From: Pseudomonas marincola
GTDB taxonomy: Bacteria; Pseudomonadota; Gammaproteobacteria; Pseudomonadales; Pseudomonadaceae
Assembly: GCF_900116605.1 (NCBI RefSeq)
Contig: NZ_FPBC01000001.1
Span: 620,001-684,000, forward strand
Direction of reading: 5' to 3'
DNA length: 64,000 nt
Below are positions 42,273 through 51,844 of this stretch, piece by piece. The stretch's first letter is position 1, and every line of letters starts with the position of its first letter. The notes under the pieces were generated by a model that saw only the letters and a program-made list of their open reading frames with translations, was not told the origin of the DNA and searched no databases. The position numbers and the translations under genes are program-made.

Positions 42273-44492
42273 TCAGAAGTTGGCGGTCACCGAGGCAAAG
42301 TAGGAACGACCCGGTTCGTTGTAAGTGTTAGCCCCTTCGCCGCCGGAGTTGGCTTCGCGGTACAGGCGCTTGTCGAACAGGTTGTTAATACCGGTCGCGA
42401 AGCTCCAGGTGTCATCCAGCTGGAAGTTGCCGGTGAGGCCAAAGATGCTGTAACTGCCGCGTGTGCGCAGCTCATCACCCGTAGCCGCATCACCTCTGGA
42501 GGTGAGGTTGCGGGGTTCCTGCTTGCCGTAATGGCTCATGTTCAGAGACAGGTCCAGACGCTCCGAAACGGTCCAGTCGAGCATCGAGTTAATGGTGTAC
42601 TCGGGAATAACCGACAAGGGTTCATTGGTTTCCTTGTTGTTGTTCTCGATCATGTAGGTGAAGTTGTTGTTCCAGCTGAGGACGTCGCCCTCATCACCGA
42701 GCAACGGGATATTCAGATTACCTTCCCAGCCTGCAACAACTGCCTTGGGTGCGTTTTCCCACTGGAACACGCGGCCATTGCTGGTGGTCGTGGCGACCGG
42801 ATCAAGACCTGCCGTGATCTTGTTCTTGTAGTCGTTATGGAAGTAGGTGATGCCGGCGTTCCAGCCTGCATCATCGAACACCACGCCAATCTCTTTGTTG
42901 AGGCTGGTTTCGGCGTCGAGGTTATCGCTGCCCTGCACATAACAACCGCTGCCCAGGCTCGGATAGTCCACCGGGCAGCCATTGCCGCGGGTGTAATAGA
43001 GATAGTTGGGGTTGGACTGGTACAGGTTTGGCGCTTTGAACGCCCGTGCCGCCCCGCCTTTTACGGTAAAGGTATCGGTGATTTTGTACGATGTGTTGAG
43101 GCTCGGGCTCCAGTTGCTGCCGAACTGACTGTGATGATCGAAACGTAGCCCCGGCGTGAGAATCCAGCGCTCAGTCAACTCGATGTTGTCTTCGGCAAAC
43201 ACGGCATAGTTGTCCGCATCCGACTTGCCCGAACGGGTACCCGTTTCAGCACCCGGCACATCGCCGCCATTGCCAGTGCTTTGGGTCATTGAGTAGGGAT
43301 CATTCAACTCGTCACGGGTCAGTTCGGTGCCGAGTGTCAGCACCTGGCTCGCCCAGACTTCCAGTGGCAAATTCACCTCGCCTGCCAATCGATACGCTTT
43401 AAGCTCGGACGTCGACATGTCATCAGCAGTGGTAATACTGCCTTCCGGGCCACCGGCCAAGCCCTCATTGAGGCGGCGATTGCGGGTGTTCTCATACGAG
43501 GCAACCACTTGCGAGGTGCCGAAATCCCAGTCGCCGCGGTGGGTCAGCGAGGCGGACTGGCGGTACATGATATTGGTTTCCTTGCCATCACCCGCCAACT
43601 CGTTCAGCAGGTCTGTGCCATTGGTACTGACAGCCCGGTCGCCGGCGTAGATATTGCCCTGACGGCTATAACCGCCCTCCAGTTCGAGGGTTTGCTGCGG
43701 GTCGAGATCCCAGCGCAGCAGGCCGTCTATATCCTTGTTGCGCACCCCTTCACGCCCTGCTGGCGGTGTGGCGGTCGGCGAAGCTGCGAACTCGCCGTTG
43801 AGCGACAAGTCGTCGGCATCGGTCTTGTTGAAGTTACCGTAAACCCGGTACGACAACGCCTCGACCAGCGGGCCGGCCATGTTGAAGTTGATGCGCTTGG
43901 TGGTGCCTTCTGCATCGTCTTCGGGCAGGTTGGCATAGGCTGTGACCGAGCCACTGTGCTTATGCGTTGGGGCTTTGGTGATGATGTTAATCACACCACC
44001 GGCCGCGCCCGAGCCGTAACGTGCTGCCGCCGGGCCGCGCAAAACTTCAATACGCTCGACCGCCTGCGCCGGAACCCAGTTGGTATCGCCGCGGGTATTG
44101 CGCTCACCGCTGCGGCCCATGCGCACCGAGTTGCGTGAACTCACAGGCTTGCCATCAATCAGGATCAGTGTGTTTTCAGGGCCCATGCCGCGCAGGTCGA
44201 TCTGGCGGTTGTTGCCGTACTGGCCGGTGGCGCTGTTGCCGGTCAGGTTGACGCCTGGCATCTTGCGGATGATGTCGGAGAGGTCATTGACCGGCGGCTG
44301 CTTTTTGATGTCTTCAGCCGTGATAATCGATACGCCCGGCGCCTGCTTGAGTTCTTCCTCTGCAGTCCCCAGTACATATGTATCTTGCAGCTGCACGGTA
44401 TTGGCGTCGGCCTCTGCGCCGAACGATACCTGCGGTGCACTGATAGCGAGGAATGCCAGGGTCAGGTGGTTGAAGGTAAATCGGGGCTGCAT
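42273..44492 (-). CDS. pfeA: TonB-dependent ferric-enterobactin receptor, PfeA/FepA type
   Basis: 739 aa from the ATG at 44492, with AAGGAGA upstream. Signal peptide ends near APQVSFGA-EAD. A plug domain (about 45-190) shows APGVSIITAEDIKKQPPVNDLSDIIRKMPGVNLTGNSATGQYGNNRQIDLRGMGPENTLILIDGKPVSSR, the FepA/PfeA form. The 22-stranded barrel ends YNEPGRSYFASVTANF with a terminal Phe. A disulfide-type loop (NGCPVDYPSLGSGCYV) is visible. It imports Fe-enterobactin using TonB. It is preceded by the pfeRS two-component genes and an operator/Fur-like region. Confidence 0.93.
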   Translation of the reverse strand: MQPRFTFNHLTLAFLAISAPQVSFGAEADANTVQLQDTYVLGTAEEELKQAPGVSIITAEDIKKQPPVNDLSDIIRKMPGVNLTGNSATGQYGNNRQIDLRGMGPENTLILIDGKPVSSRNSVRMGRSGERNTRGDTNWVPAQAVERIEVLRGPAAARYGSGAAGGVINIITKAPTHKHSGSVTAYANLPEDDAEGTTKRINFNMAGPLVEALSYRVYGNFNKTDADDLSLNGEFAASPTATPPAGREGVRNKDIDGLLRWDLDPQQTLELEGGYSRQGNIYAGDRAVSTNGTDLLNELAGDGKETNIMYRQSASLTHRGDWDFGTSQVVASYENTRNRRLNEGLAGGPEGSITTADDMSTSELKAYRLAGEVNLPLEVWASQVLTLGTELTRDELNDPYSMTQSTGNGGDVPGAETGTRSGKSDADNYAVFAEDNIELTERWILTPGLRFDHHSQFGSNWSPSLNTSYKITDTFTVKGGAARAFKAPNLYQSNPNYLYYTRGNGCPVDYPSLGSGCYVQGSDNLDAETSLNKEIGVVFDDAGWNAGITYFHNDYKNKITAGLDPVATTTSNGRVFQWENAPKAVVAGWEGNLNIPLLGDEGDVLSWNNNFTYMIENNNKETNEPLSVIPEYTINSMLDWTVSERLDLSLNMSHYGKQEPRNLTSRGDAATGDELRTRGSYSIFGLTGNFQLDDTWSFATGINNLFDKRLYREANSGGEGANTYNEPGRSYFASVTANF

Positions 44493-44575
44493 CAACTCTC
44501 TCCTTGAATGCGTTTTTAGCGCAACAAGAGAGCCTGATGGCGGCTCCTCTCTGCGCCAGCGGCAGTGATGATATA

Positions 44576-44605
44576 TATTCTCACTTGAGAATAAAGATCA
44601 TTTAC
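44576..44605. promoter_or_regulatory. pfeA operator region: palindrome overlapping Fur-box-like sequence
   Basis: TATTCTCACTTGAGAATA (44576-44593) is an 8-2-8 perfect palindrome. Overlapping it, GAGAATAAAGATCATTTAC (44587-44605) matches 13 of 19 positions of the classical Fur consensus. The site lies 84 bp upstream of the pfeA start in a 116-bp gap, suited to joint control by Fur and PfeR. The assignments are inferred. Confidence 0.55.
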
Positions 44606-44608
44606 AAA

Positions 44609-45952
44609 CTATACAGTTTGCAAACGCACACACAGCCGCAGCCCCTGCCCGGTATTTTCCGCCCAAATTGAAGCGTCCTGCAGCTTCAACGCCCCTTTAG
44701 CGATGGCCAATCCGAGCCCGTATCCCTCACCGCCAGGGCGCGCGGCACTGAGCCGGGTGAAGGGTCGGAAGATGTTCTCAAGTTCCGACTCAGCGACGCC
44801 GCCGCCCTGATCCTCAATTTGCAGCAGCCAGGTATCCGCCTCCCGTTTACCGCTGAGCGTCACGATACCGCCAGCCGGTGAATGTCGAATCGCATTGCGC
44901 AGAATATTTTCCAGCGCCTGCGCCAGGCTGTTCAGATGGCCCAGCACACGACAGCCATCCGGCAGGTCGCAACGCAACTGCTCTGGTTGCCAGCCGCTTT
45001 CGAAGCAGGCGTCTTCACACAGCACACTCCACAACGCGCCAATGTCGATTGGCTCAAGTGCGAGCCGCGGCTGCTCGGTGTCCAGCCAGGCCAATTCCAG
45101 CGTTGCGTCAACCAGTTGCTGCATCGACTGCACTTCGCGATCCACGCGCTGGCGCAAGGCTTCCAGCTCGGTCTGCGATTCGCTGGCGACCCGCAAACGT
45201 GACAACGGCGTGCGCAACTCATGGGACACGTCGCGCAGCAGCTGACGCTGAAAAGCAATGGTCTTTTGCAGGCGCTCGGCCATGTGGTCAAACGCGCGCC
45301 CCAGGTCACCCAACTCATCCCGACGCTGGCTGACACGCGGGCTAACCCGTGTGGCCAATTGATCGCCACGCAGCGCATTGGCTTGATCACGCAGATGCCC
45401 AAGCGGGGAAATCAACAACCGGTAAATAAACAGGCACAGCAGCAACGCCAATACACCTGGCGCCACACCATGCAGCAGAATTTGGGTCGACCAGGTAAAC
45501 CCTTCGGGCAAAAACCGCTGCGGCAACTGCATCACCAACTGGCCCTGCTGCGGCGCGTGCACAAAGGGCATGCCGATATACAGCTGGCCACGGGCGCGCT
45601 TGCTCATCGGATTATCCAGGCCACGCACACGGCGCAAGCGAACGTAGTCTTCAGCATCCAGCTTGTGGCGGGTCAAGCTGCGCCATTTATTGTCCACCAC
45701 CACCAGCCAAACACCCGGCTCGCGTTTGGCCATCCGCTCCAGCCAGTGCTCGACACCGTCCGAGCCGCCTTGCAGCCAGGCCCGCTCAGCCTGGCGGGCA
45801 TAGGCGTGCATCTGGCGCTTGGCCATCGGCTCCAGAAACGAGCGACTCTGTTCGACTTTACCGGCCCAATACCAGGCGCCCCAGGCGATCAAAATGCACA
45901 CGCCCAACTGCAATGCAGCCAAGCGCCAGAACAATGGATAGGTGCGGGCCAT
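44609..45952 (-). CDS. pfeS: Sensor histidine kinase, PfeS-like
   Basis: 447 aa. An N-terminal membrane helix (LFWRLAALQLGVCILIAWGAWYW), a periplasmic sensor of about 130 residues and a second helix (APGVLALLLCLFIYRLLI) are followed by HAMP (about 185-235). The HisKA box is DVSHELRTPLSRLR. The HATPase domain has N box NILRNAIRHSP, G1 EDQGGGV, and EGYGLGLAIAKG. It phosphorylates PfeR in response to ferric enterobactin, probably sensed in the periplasm. It lies 2 bp after pfeR and 116 bp before pfeA. Assignment to pfeS rests on gene context. Confidence 0.9.
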   Translation of the reverse strand: MARTYPLFWRLAALQLGVCILIAWGAWYWAGKVEQSRSFLEPMAKRQMHAYARQAERAWLQGGSDGVEHWLERMAKREPGVWLVVVDNKWRSLTRHKLDAEDYVRLRRVRGLDNPMSKRARGQLYIGMPFVHAPQQGQLVMQLPQRFLPEGFTWSTQILLHGVAPGVLALLLCLFIYRLLISPLGHLRDQANALRGDQLATRVSPRVSQRRDELGDLGRAFDHMAERLQKTIAFQRQLLRDVSHELRTPLSRLRVASESQTELEALRQRVDREVQSMQQLVDATLELAWLDTEQPRLALEPIDIGALWSVLCEDACFESGWQPEQLRCDLPDGCRVLGHLNSLAQALENILRNAIRHSPAGGIVTLSGKREADTWLLQIEDQGGGVAESELENIFRPFTRLSAARPGGEGYGLGLAIAKGALKLQDASIWAENTGQGLRLCVRLQTV

Positions 45953-45954
45953 GC

Positions 45955-46656
45955 TTAATCATCGCCGGACTGGAAGGCATATCCTCTGCCCCAAACCGTC
46001 TCGATGCGCCCACCCGCGTAACCAATAGCCGACAGTTTGCGGCGTACATGGCTGATGTGCATATCCAGCACGCGGTCGTGCCGCGAGTATGCCCGGTGCA
46101 GAATCTGCTGATACAACAGCGCCTTGCTCAGCACCTCTCCCGGATGCTGCACCAGCAACTCCAGAATGCGAAATTCCGTCTGGGTCAGCTGCGCCCATTT
46201 GCCTTCGTGGCAAACATCGTTGCGCTCTGCGTCGAGCGCGAACGCCGAGATATTCTGATTGGCCGCAACGAAGCCGCGCTCAAACGCAACACGGCGCATG
46301 ATCGCGGCGATGCGCACCTCAAGTTCGGCCATGGTGAAGGGCTTTGGCAGATAGTCATCAGCACCCTGAGTGAAGCCGGCAATTCGGTCCTGCTCGGCAC
46401 CCAGCGCCGACATCAGGATGACCGGTACGCTGCTGTGGTCGCGCAATTGCGCCAACACATTAAGGCCGTCCAGCCCCGGCAACAGTACATCCAGCAGCAC
46501 CAGATCGAACGTCTCGGCTTTGCCGTGGGCTAAGCCCGACAGGCCATCGCGCTGCAAGGTTACCGAGAAACCGCGACTCTGCAGGTGCTGCTCAAGATGA
46601 GCCGCTAGCACCGGATCGTCCTCGATCGCCAGAATGTGGGAGCTACATGCACGCAT
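45955..46656 (-). CDS. pfeR: OmpR-family response regulator, PfeR-like
   Basis: 233 aa from the ATG at 46656. The receiver (ILAIEDDPVLAAHLEQHL, phosphoacceptor Asp in DLVLLDVLLPGLDG, conserved Lys in YLPKPF) and winged-helix domain (ELLVQHPGEVLSKALLYQQIL, VDMH-like DMHISHVRRKL, ETVWGRGYAF) are complete. It is the first gene of the pfeRSA-E series and most likely activates pfeA in the presence of enterobactin. No strong ribosome site precedes the ATG; a TTG 21 bp upstream is possible. Confidence 0.9.
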   Translation of the reverse strand: MRACSSHILAIEDDPVLAAHLEQHLQSRGFSVTLQRDGLSGLAHGKAETFDLVLLDVLLPGLDGLNVLAQLRDHSSVPVILMSALGAEQDRIAGFTQGADDYLPKPFTMAELEVRIAAIMRRVAFERGFVAANQNISAFALDAERNDVCHEGKWAQLTQTEFRILELLVQHPGEVLSKALLYQQILHRAYSRHDRVLDMHISHVRRKLSAIGYAGGRIETVWGRGYAFQSGDD

Positions 46657-46976
46657 AGGAATTTTCGACAAACGCAAATAATAAGCAGTCGCAATAATGC
46701 CAAAAAGCCATCCATATTCCTAGTTTGATCTGCGCGACGCACCCTCAATGAGGCTGCGAACCAGAGCGGGCGCGGGCCTTAGCGCTGTGAAAGTGGACTT
46801 TTAACTTAAAGTTGTCGGCAAAACTGTAGATATAGAGGGTATGAAGCGATGACTTAAGAGTCATTGCCAGCACTGCGTTTATGAGCACGCCCGCGAAACT
46901 TCATTCAAGTAGCGCCACAACTTCAGTGCTCATCAATCGTTCTGCCCAACACTTCTGCCTTGCGACGGTGATCAAG
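46657..46976. other. Divergent pfeR / chemoreceptor promoter region
   Basis: 320 bp without a supported gene. An open frame extends upstream of the chemoreceptor start from 46881 but lacks a start signal. No clear Fur box was found before pfeR. Promoters in both directions are expected here. Confidence 0.5.
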
Positions 46977-48293
46977 ATGTTCAATAAGCACTACAAACAG
47001 CAAATCGAGGTGCTAACCGAGAAGCTATCGTCACTGGAACAGGTGCGTGAAAGCCTTGACCAGGAAATGCTCGCGCTCACACTCGACGCGCAAGGCCGGA
47101 TTGTTCAGATCAACCGTAATTTTCAGGAAGAGATGGCCCATCACAGCGACAAGCTTACCGGCCGCCTGCTGACAGAACTTGTGCCAACCCATGCGCAGAG
47201 CACCGAACATTTCGTGCGCATGAAAAATGCCATCCGCGAGGGCGCGCACTGGGCGGGCGCCTTGCAGATTGTTCGCGGCGACGGCGAAGAGGCGTGGTTA
47301 CGCGCGATTGTTCAGCCCGTTCACGACAGCCAGGGCAATATTCTGCATTGCTCGGTGTATGCCAGCGACCTCACGCGCACGATTGAAACCTCGCGCGAAC
47401 ACGAAAATCTGATTGAAGCGCTACAGCGCTCGACGGCCGTTATCGAATTCAATCTCAATGGCGAAGTACTCACTGCCAACGACCGTTTCCTGCAGTCGAT
47501 GGGCTATACGCTTGAGCAAATCAAAGGCAAGCATCACCGCCAGTTCTGCGAGCACGAAGAACACAGCTCTGTTGAGTATCAACACTTCTGGGACAAACTG
47601 CGCCGTGGTGAATTCATCGCCGACCGCTTCAAGCGCGTCGACAGCCACGGCCGGGTCGTTTGGCTCGAAGCCTCTTACAACCCGATTTATGATGCCCATG
47701 ACCGCCTCTACAAAGTGGTCAAATTCGCCACCGTAATCACCGATCAGGTAGACCGCGAAAATGCCGTCGCCGAAGCCGCCGAGATTGCCTACAGCACCTC
47801 GCAGCAAACCGACGCCACCGCGAAGCGCGGCAGTTCAGTGGTGCAGGAAACGGTCGAGGTCATGCGCCAACTGGCCGTGCAGATGGAGGCGGCGGTAGAA
47901 GGCATTGCGGCGCTCGACAAGCAGTCGCAAGTGATTGGCACGATCATCAAAAGCATCAGCAGCATCGCCGATCAAACCAACTTGCTCGCCCTCAACGCTG
48001 CCATCGAAGCCGCCCGCGCGGGTGAGCAAGGTCGCGGGTTCGCGGTGGTAGCCGACGAGGTACGACAATTGGCCTCACGCACCAGCGCCGCGACCGAAGA
48101 AATCGTCAGCGTAGTGCTGAAAAACCAGAAACTCGCCGAAGAGGCCGTGCAGGTGATCGAGCACGGCAAACGCCAAACCCAACAAGGCCTGGAACTCTCC
48201 GCACAAGCCGGCGCGGTTATCGTCGAGATTCAGGACGGCGCGCAAAAGGTGGTGAGTGCGGTGGGTCAGTTTGCCAATCAGCTGGCAACCTGA
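46977..48293 (+). CDS. Soluble PAS-PAS methyl-accepting chemotaxis protein (BdlA-like)
   Basis: 438 aa from [13 protein letters not shown] (ATG at 46977). There is no transmembrane segment. A short coiled coil (residues 5-30) is followed by PAS 1 (about 30-130, [16 protein letters not shown]) and PAS 2 (about 155-265, [36 protein letters not shown], with [11 protein letters not shown]). The MCP signalling hairpin spans about 275-430, with the conserved tip [20 protein letters not shown]. It matches the BdlA/Aer2-like cytosolic receptors that couple redox or metabolic signals to chemotaxis or biofilm dispersal. Whether the PAS domains bind heme or FAD is not evident. Confidence 0.88.
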   Translation: MFNKHYKQQIEVLTEKLSSLEQVRESLDQEMLALTLDAQGRIVQINRNFQEEMAHHSDKLTGRLLTELVPTHAQSTEHFVRMKNAIREGAHWAGALQIVRGDGEEAWLRAIVQPVHDSQGNILHCSVYASDLTRTIETSREHENLIEALQRSTAVIEFNLNGEVLTANDRFLQSMGYTLEQIKGKHHRQFCEHEEHSSVEYQHFWDKLRRGEFIADRFKRVDSHGRVVWLEASYNPIYDAHDRLYKVVKFATVITDQVDRENAVAEAAEIAYSTSQQTDATAKRGSSVVQETVEVMRQLAVQMEAAVEGIAALDKQSQVIGTIIKSISSIADQTNLLALNAAIEAARAGEQGRGFAVVADEVRQLASRTSAATEEIVSVVLKNQKLAEEAVQVIEHGKRQTQQGLELSAQAGAVIVEIQDGAQKVVSAVGQFANQLAT

Positions 48294-48299
48294 ACGACT

Positions 48300-48331
48300 G
48301 CGGGAGAGCACCGGTGAAGATGCTCTCCCGC
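48300..48331. terminator. Convergent-gene terminator hairpin
   Basis: GCGGGAGAGCA-N10-TGCTCTCCCGC is an 11-bp perfect stem between the chemoreceptor and the APC permease gene; a short T-rich stretch follows on the plus strand. Confidence 0.75.
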
Positions 48332-48354
48332 TCATTTGCCGCTGTAACGCGAGG

Positions 48355-49770
48355 TTAGTCTTGCGCCTTTAATACGCTCTCGATCGGCTCTGGCGTGAAC
48401 AGGGGTTTACGCATCACCAGCTTGATCCAAACCACAGCGATTACCGCCACCAGCCCGAGCACCACACCGGCGCTGCTGAATATCTGCGCAGTCAGTTCCG
48501 GTGCTGGCGATGCGTGCCACATGGCGAAGAGCATGCCGCCGATGCCGAACAACTGCGGCAATGGGTAAAACGGCGTGCGGAATGGGCGCTTCATGTGCGG
48601 GTAGCGATAGCGCAACACCATCACATCGACGTGCACAATGATGTAGGCCAACAGCCAGGCCAGCGCAGCGGCGATCAGCAGCAGATTGATCGAATCAACG
48701 CCCATCAACAGCACCGGCAAGCCGGTAATCGCCGCAATGAACAAAACCGACACCCAAGGAGCGCCCGTGCGTTTGCTGACCCGTTTGAAGCACGGGAAGG
48801 CCTGACCATTCTGCGCCATGCCGCTGAGCATCCGCGGAATGGCCGCCAGCGAAGTATTGAGCGTGCTGCAGGTGGCAGTCACGGCAGCTGTCACCAGCAA
48901 CACCTGACCGGTTTTGCCAAATACCGCGGTGGCGAACAGGTAATGCGGCAAGCCGTTACTGGCGAGTTCTTCCTGGGGCACCATCAACAGCGCGCCCAGG
49001 CAATACAGGGCAATGGTGATAAAGATGACGCTGAGGCCAAGGATCATCGAACGCGGAATATTGCGCTCCGGACGACGCGACTCCTCTACCAGCGGGCAGA
49101 CAAACTCGACGCCGACAAAACCCCAGATCGCCAGCGCGGTAAGCGCGACCACGCCAAGGCCCAGTGGATTCCAACCGTCCATCTGCAAGCTGCTCAGCGG
49201 CGAAGCGCTTTCACTGCCAACAGCGCTGAAACCGAGCACCAGCAAAACCACAACCATCACCAACGCCAGCACCGACTGCAGGCGGGCGAAAATATCGATG
49301 TTGAACAGATTGAGAATGGTGAATATAGCCAGCACCCCAAACGCCACACTCATCGAGGGCAACGCATGCGGATAGACCTTCTCGACAATAAGGTCGAGCA
49401 GCAGTAACTCGGCGGATAAGGCAAACATGGCCACCACGATATAGCCCGAGAACGTCGCCAGCATTGCCGGGAATTGGCCAATGGCAACTTCTGTATAGGT
49501 ACTCAAGCTCCCGGCCCGCGGGATCATCAACGCCAGCTCCGAGAATGAGAAGGCGTAACTCAGCGCCAGCAGGTAGGCGAGTGTCAGCGGTACGATAAAG
49601 CCCAGCCCGGCGATACCGACGCCTTGCAGCATGATGACCATTACACCTTGCGACACCACCAGGCCGATGGCGACGGCCAGCAAGGCGCCCAGACCGAGGG
49701 ATTTTCGCGCCAGCCTGGCCTGAGCTCCGGCAGTGGCAGTGGGCAGCGGCACGCTTATATCTTGCGACAT
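48355..49770 (-). CDS. APC-family amino-acid/amine permease
   Basis: 471 aa from the ATG at 49770 (AGAGGAC site). Twelve hydrophobic segments with APC features: LGALLAVAIGLVVSQGVMVIML, PRAGSLSTYTEVAIGQFPAMLATFSGY, WGFVGVEFVCPLVEESRRPERNIPRSMILGL (the conserved loop with EE-S-x-P-x-R-N-I-P) and a late YRYPHMKRPFRTPFYPL. It imports an amino acid or related amine with protons. It lies upstream of the ArgE-like gene region on the opposite end, same strand as 49.9-53.6 kb genes, and may belong with them. The ligand is unknown. Confidence 0.9.
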   Translation of the reverse strand: MSQDISVPLPTATAGAQARLARKSLGLGALLAVAIGLVVSQGVMVIMLQGVGIAGLGFIVPLTLAYLLALSYAFSFSELALMIPRAGSLSTYTEVAIGQFPAMLATFSGYIVVAMFALSAELLLLDLIVEKVYPHALPSMSVAFGVLAIFTILNLFNIDIFARLQSVLALVMVVVLLVLGFSAVGSESASPLSSLQMDGWNPLGLGVVALTALAIWGFVGVEFVCPLVEESRRPERNIPRSMILGLSVIFITIALYCLGALLMVPQEELASNGLPHYLFATAVFGKTGQVLLVTAAVTATCSTLNTSLAAIPRMLSGMAQNGQAFPCFKRVSKRTGAPWVSVLFIAAITGLPVLLMGVDSINLLLIAAALAWLLAYIIVHVDVMVLRYRYPHMKRPFRTPFYPLPQLFGIGGMLFAMWHASPAPELTAQIFSSAGVVLGLVAVIAVVWIKLVMRKPLFTPEPIESVLKAQD

Positions 49771-49925
49771 TCTGTTGTCCTCTTTTGTTGTTGTAAGGAT
49801 CTTTGCCAATGGTTAACGCAGCCGGGCGCCTGAACGCTCAGCAAGGGGTCCAAAATTGGGTTGTAGAGAGGTTGTGTCAGTTAACGGCCGCGCTGCCGCT
49901 ATCGGCCCCAGCCATAAGGATTCAT

Positions 49926-51083
49926 CTAGGCATCGGTTTGCAGCCAGTCAGCGAGGCGCGCGAGCATTGCGTCGCAGCCATCGAGTTGATCCTGAGTTAT
50001 GAACTCATCGGGTTTATGGCCTTGGTCCATGCTGCCCGGCCCGCAGACCACCGTGGGAATTCCAGCCTGATTGAACAGACCGCCCTCGGTACCAAACGCC
50101 ACCGTGCCAAAATCGCGACATTGGCTGATCAGCGCCAGCAACTGCGCCACTTCGCTGTGCGGCTCGGTAGCTAACCCGGGATAAGCGGACAGCGGCTCAA
50201 AAGCAATCGAGGTGTCGTTGTGGCGCGCACGCATGGTTGGCAACAACTGGCCTTCGGCGTAATCCGCCAGTTGATCGACCACCTGCTGCGCATCGAAGTC
50301 GGGCAAGGCACGGATTTCGAAGTCGAACTGACACTCTGCCGGGACGATATTCAGCGCCCTGCCCCCGGCGATCACGCCGGTTTGCACGGTTGAGTAAGGC
50401 GGATCAAAACGCGTGTCATGCAAGGCTGGCTGCGCCAACTGCCCGCCAATATCACCGAGTTTGCCGATCAGCTTTGCAGCATATTCAATTGCGTTGACGC
50501 CTTGCGGGGCGTAAGCCGAATGACACGCAGCGCCCTGCACATGGCACCTCATGGCCAGTTTGCCCTTATGCCCGAGCACCGGTTTCAGCTCGGTTGGCTC
50601 ACCGATAATGCAGGCCACAGGCTTATGCGGGCGCTGCTCCAGTGTCGCCAATAGCGAACGCACGCCCAGACAACCGACTTCCTCGTCATACGAGAACGCC
50701 AAATGCACCGGCATGCGCAGCGGCTGCGCCAGAAAACGCGGCACTGCTGCCAGCACCGAGGCGATATAGCCCTTCATATCGGCAGCGCCACGGCCATACA
50801 GCTTGCCTTCGCGCTCGGTCAGTTTGAACGGCTCAACCGTCCACGCCTGCCCCGCCACTGGGACCACATCGGTATGACCGGAAAGCACCACGCCGCCGCG
50901 ATCAGCCGGGCCAATTGTGGCAAACAGATTGGCTTTGCTTCGCTCGGCATTGAAGTCCAGCTCACACGAAACGCCCAGCCCTTGCAGGTAGTCTTGGATG
51001 AACTCGATAAGGGCGAGATTGGACTCCCGGCTTACCGTATTGAACGAAATCAGCCTGGCCAGTAAATCACGGCTGCAGAGCAT
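49926..51083 (-). CDS. M20 metallopeptidase, acetylornithine deacetylase (ArgE)-like
   Basis: 385 aa from the ATG at 51083 (GGAG upstream). M20 features: metal ligands His70 and Asp102 (LSGHTDVVP, YGRGAADMKGY), Glu134-Glu135 (SYDEEVGC), Glu158-region (IIGEPTELKP) and His near 357 (DQGHKPDEF). Closest in form to ArgE, which removes acetyl from N-acetylornithine. Pseudomonads recycle acetyl in arginine synthesis with ArgJ, so this copy more likely deacylates a catabolic N-acyl amino acid. It is the last gene of the DUF1028-RidA-monooxygenase cluster. Confidence 0.9.
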   Translation of the reverse strand: MLCSRDLLARLISFNTVSRESNLALIEFIQDYLQGLGVSCELDFNAERSKANLFATIGPADRGGVVLSGHTDVVPVAGQAWTVEPFKLTEREGKLYGRGAADMKGYIASVLAAVPRFLAQPLRMPVHLAFSYDEEVGCLGVRSLLATLEQRPHKPVACIIGEPTELKPVLGHKGKLAMRCHVQGAACHSAYAPQGVNAIEYAAKLIGKLGDIGGQLAQPALHDTRFDPPYSTVQTGVIAGGRALNIVPAECQFDFEIRALPDFDAQQVVDQLADYAEGQLLPTMRARHNDTSIAFEPLSAYPGLATEPHSEVAQLLALISQCRDFGTVAFGTEGGLFNQAGIPTVVCGPGSMDQGHKPDEFITQDQLDGCDAMLARLADWLQTDA

Positions 51084-51156
51084 CAAATCAACTCCTTGAG
51101 CTTACGCTGAGGCAAACGCCGGGCTGGCAATATTGCGCAGCACGGCGTCGCGCGGA

Positions 51157-51831
51157 TTATTGATCGCCGGGTACGCCGTAGCTCGGCGCGGCAGTCGGGT
51201 CGAGAGCGCGGGTCAGGTAATCCTGCATTTGCGGGCGATAAGCCTGCCACAACCGATCCAGTTGGCCGATCGGGTCAACATCTGCCCAGTCCACGCGCAG
51301 ATCCACAATCGGCCACGTAAACTCACCAACAACAGACATCGCCGCCGAATGCACCGGCCCTGCTTCACCGCCAGCCGCTACCGCTGCGTGCATGGCAGCC
51401 AGCAAACGCTCGGGCAAACTGCCTTCGGCCTGCTCGAATGCCGTCACCATCGCGCTGATAACCTCTGGCGCGGCGAGCAGATTACCGGCCGCCACACAGT
51501 GCTGGCCGGCAACTGCATTGTGCGTGCCCAACGCCTCGGAGCCGGTGTACAGAGCAGTACGCCCCTGACTGTCAACAACCCCGACCTGGCGATATTGGCT
51601 CCAGCCATTACTGCCCAGCGCTTTGTCCAGCGCGGCGTCTGGCGAATGCCCTGCATCAAGCAGATCCAGCACCTGCGGGCCGAGCGATGGCAGGGTGATG
51701 TTCTGCGTCGCTACAGCACCCACGCCGGCGCGCAACCACGGGCAGCGTGCGCCCACGGCGATGCTGGATGAGCTGATGGCGATACCCAGCTGACCGGTTT
51801 CTGCGCAGTGCCCTACGATGGAAAATGTCAT
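51157..51831 (-). CDS. DUF1028 (Ntn-hydrolase-like) protein
   Basis: 224 aa from the ATG at 51831, with AAGGAG upstream. The N-terminus TFSIVGHCAETGQLGIAISSSSIAVGARCPWLRAGVGAVATQ is the DUF1028 signature; the family folds like Ntn-hydrolases, where the residue after the start Met (Thr2 here) could act as nucleophile. Many members pair with RidA and amino-acid genes, as here. The gene lies 73 bp before the ArgE-like gene and 13 bp after ridA. The reaction is unknown. Confidence 0.88.
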   Translation of the reverse strand: MTFSIVGHCAETGQLGIAISSSSIAVGARCPWLRAGVGAVATQNITLPSLGPQVLDLLDAGHSPDAALDKALGSNGWSQYRQVGVVDSQGRTALYTGSEALGTHNAVAGQHCVAAGNLLAAPEVISAMVTAFEQAEGSLPERLLAAMHAAVAAGGEAGPVHSAAMSVVGEFTWPIVDLRVDWADVDPIGQLDRLWQAYRPQMQDYLTRALDPTAAPSYGVPGDQ

Positions 51832-51844
51832 GAAGTGCTCCTTA

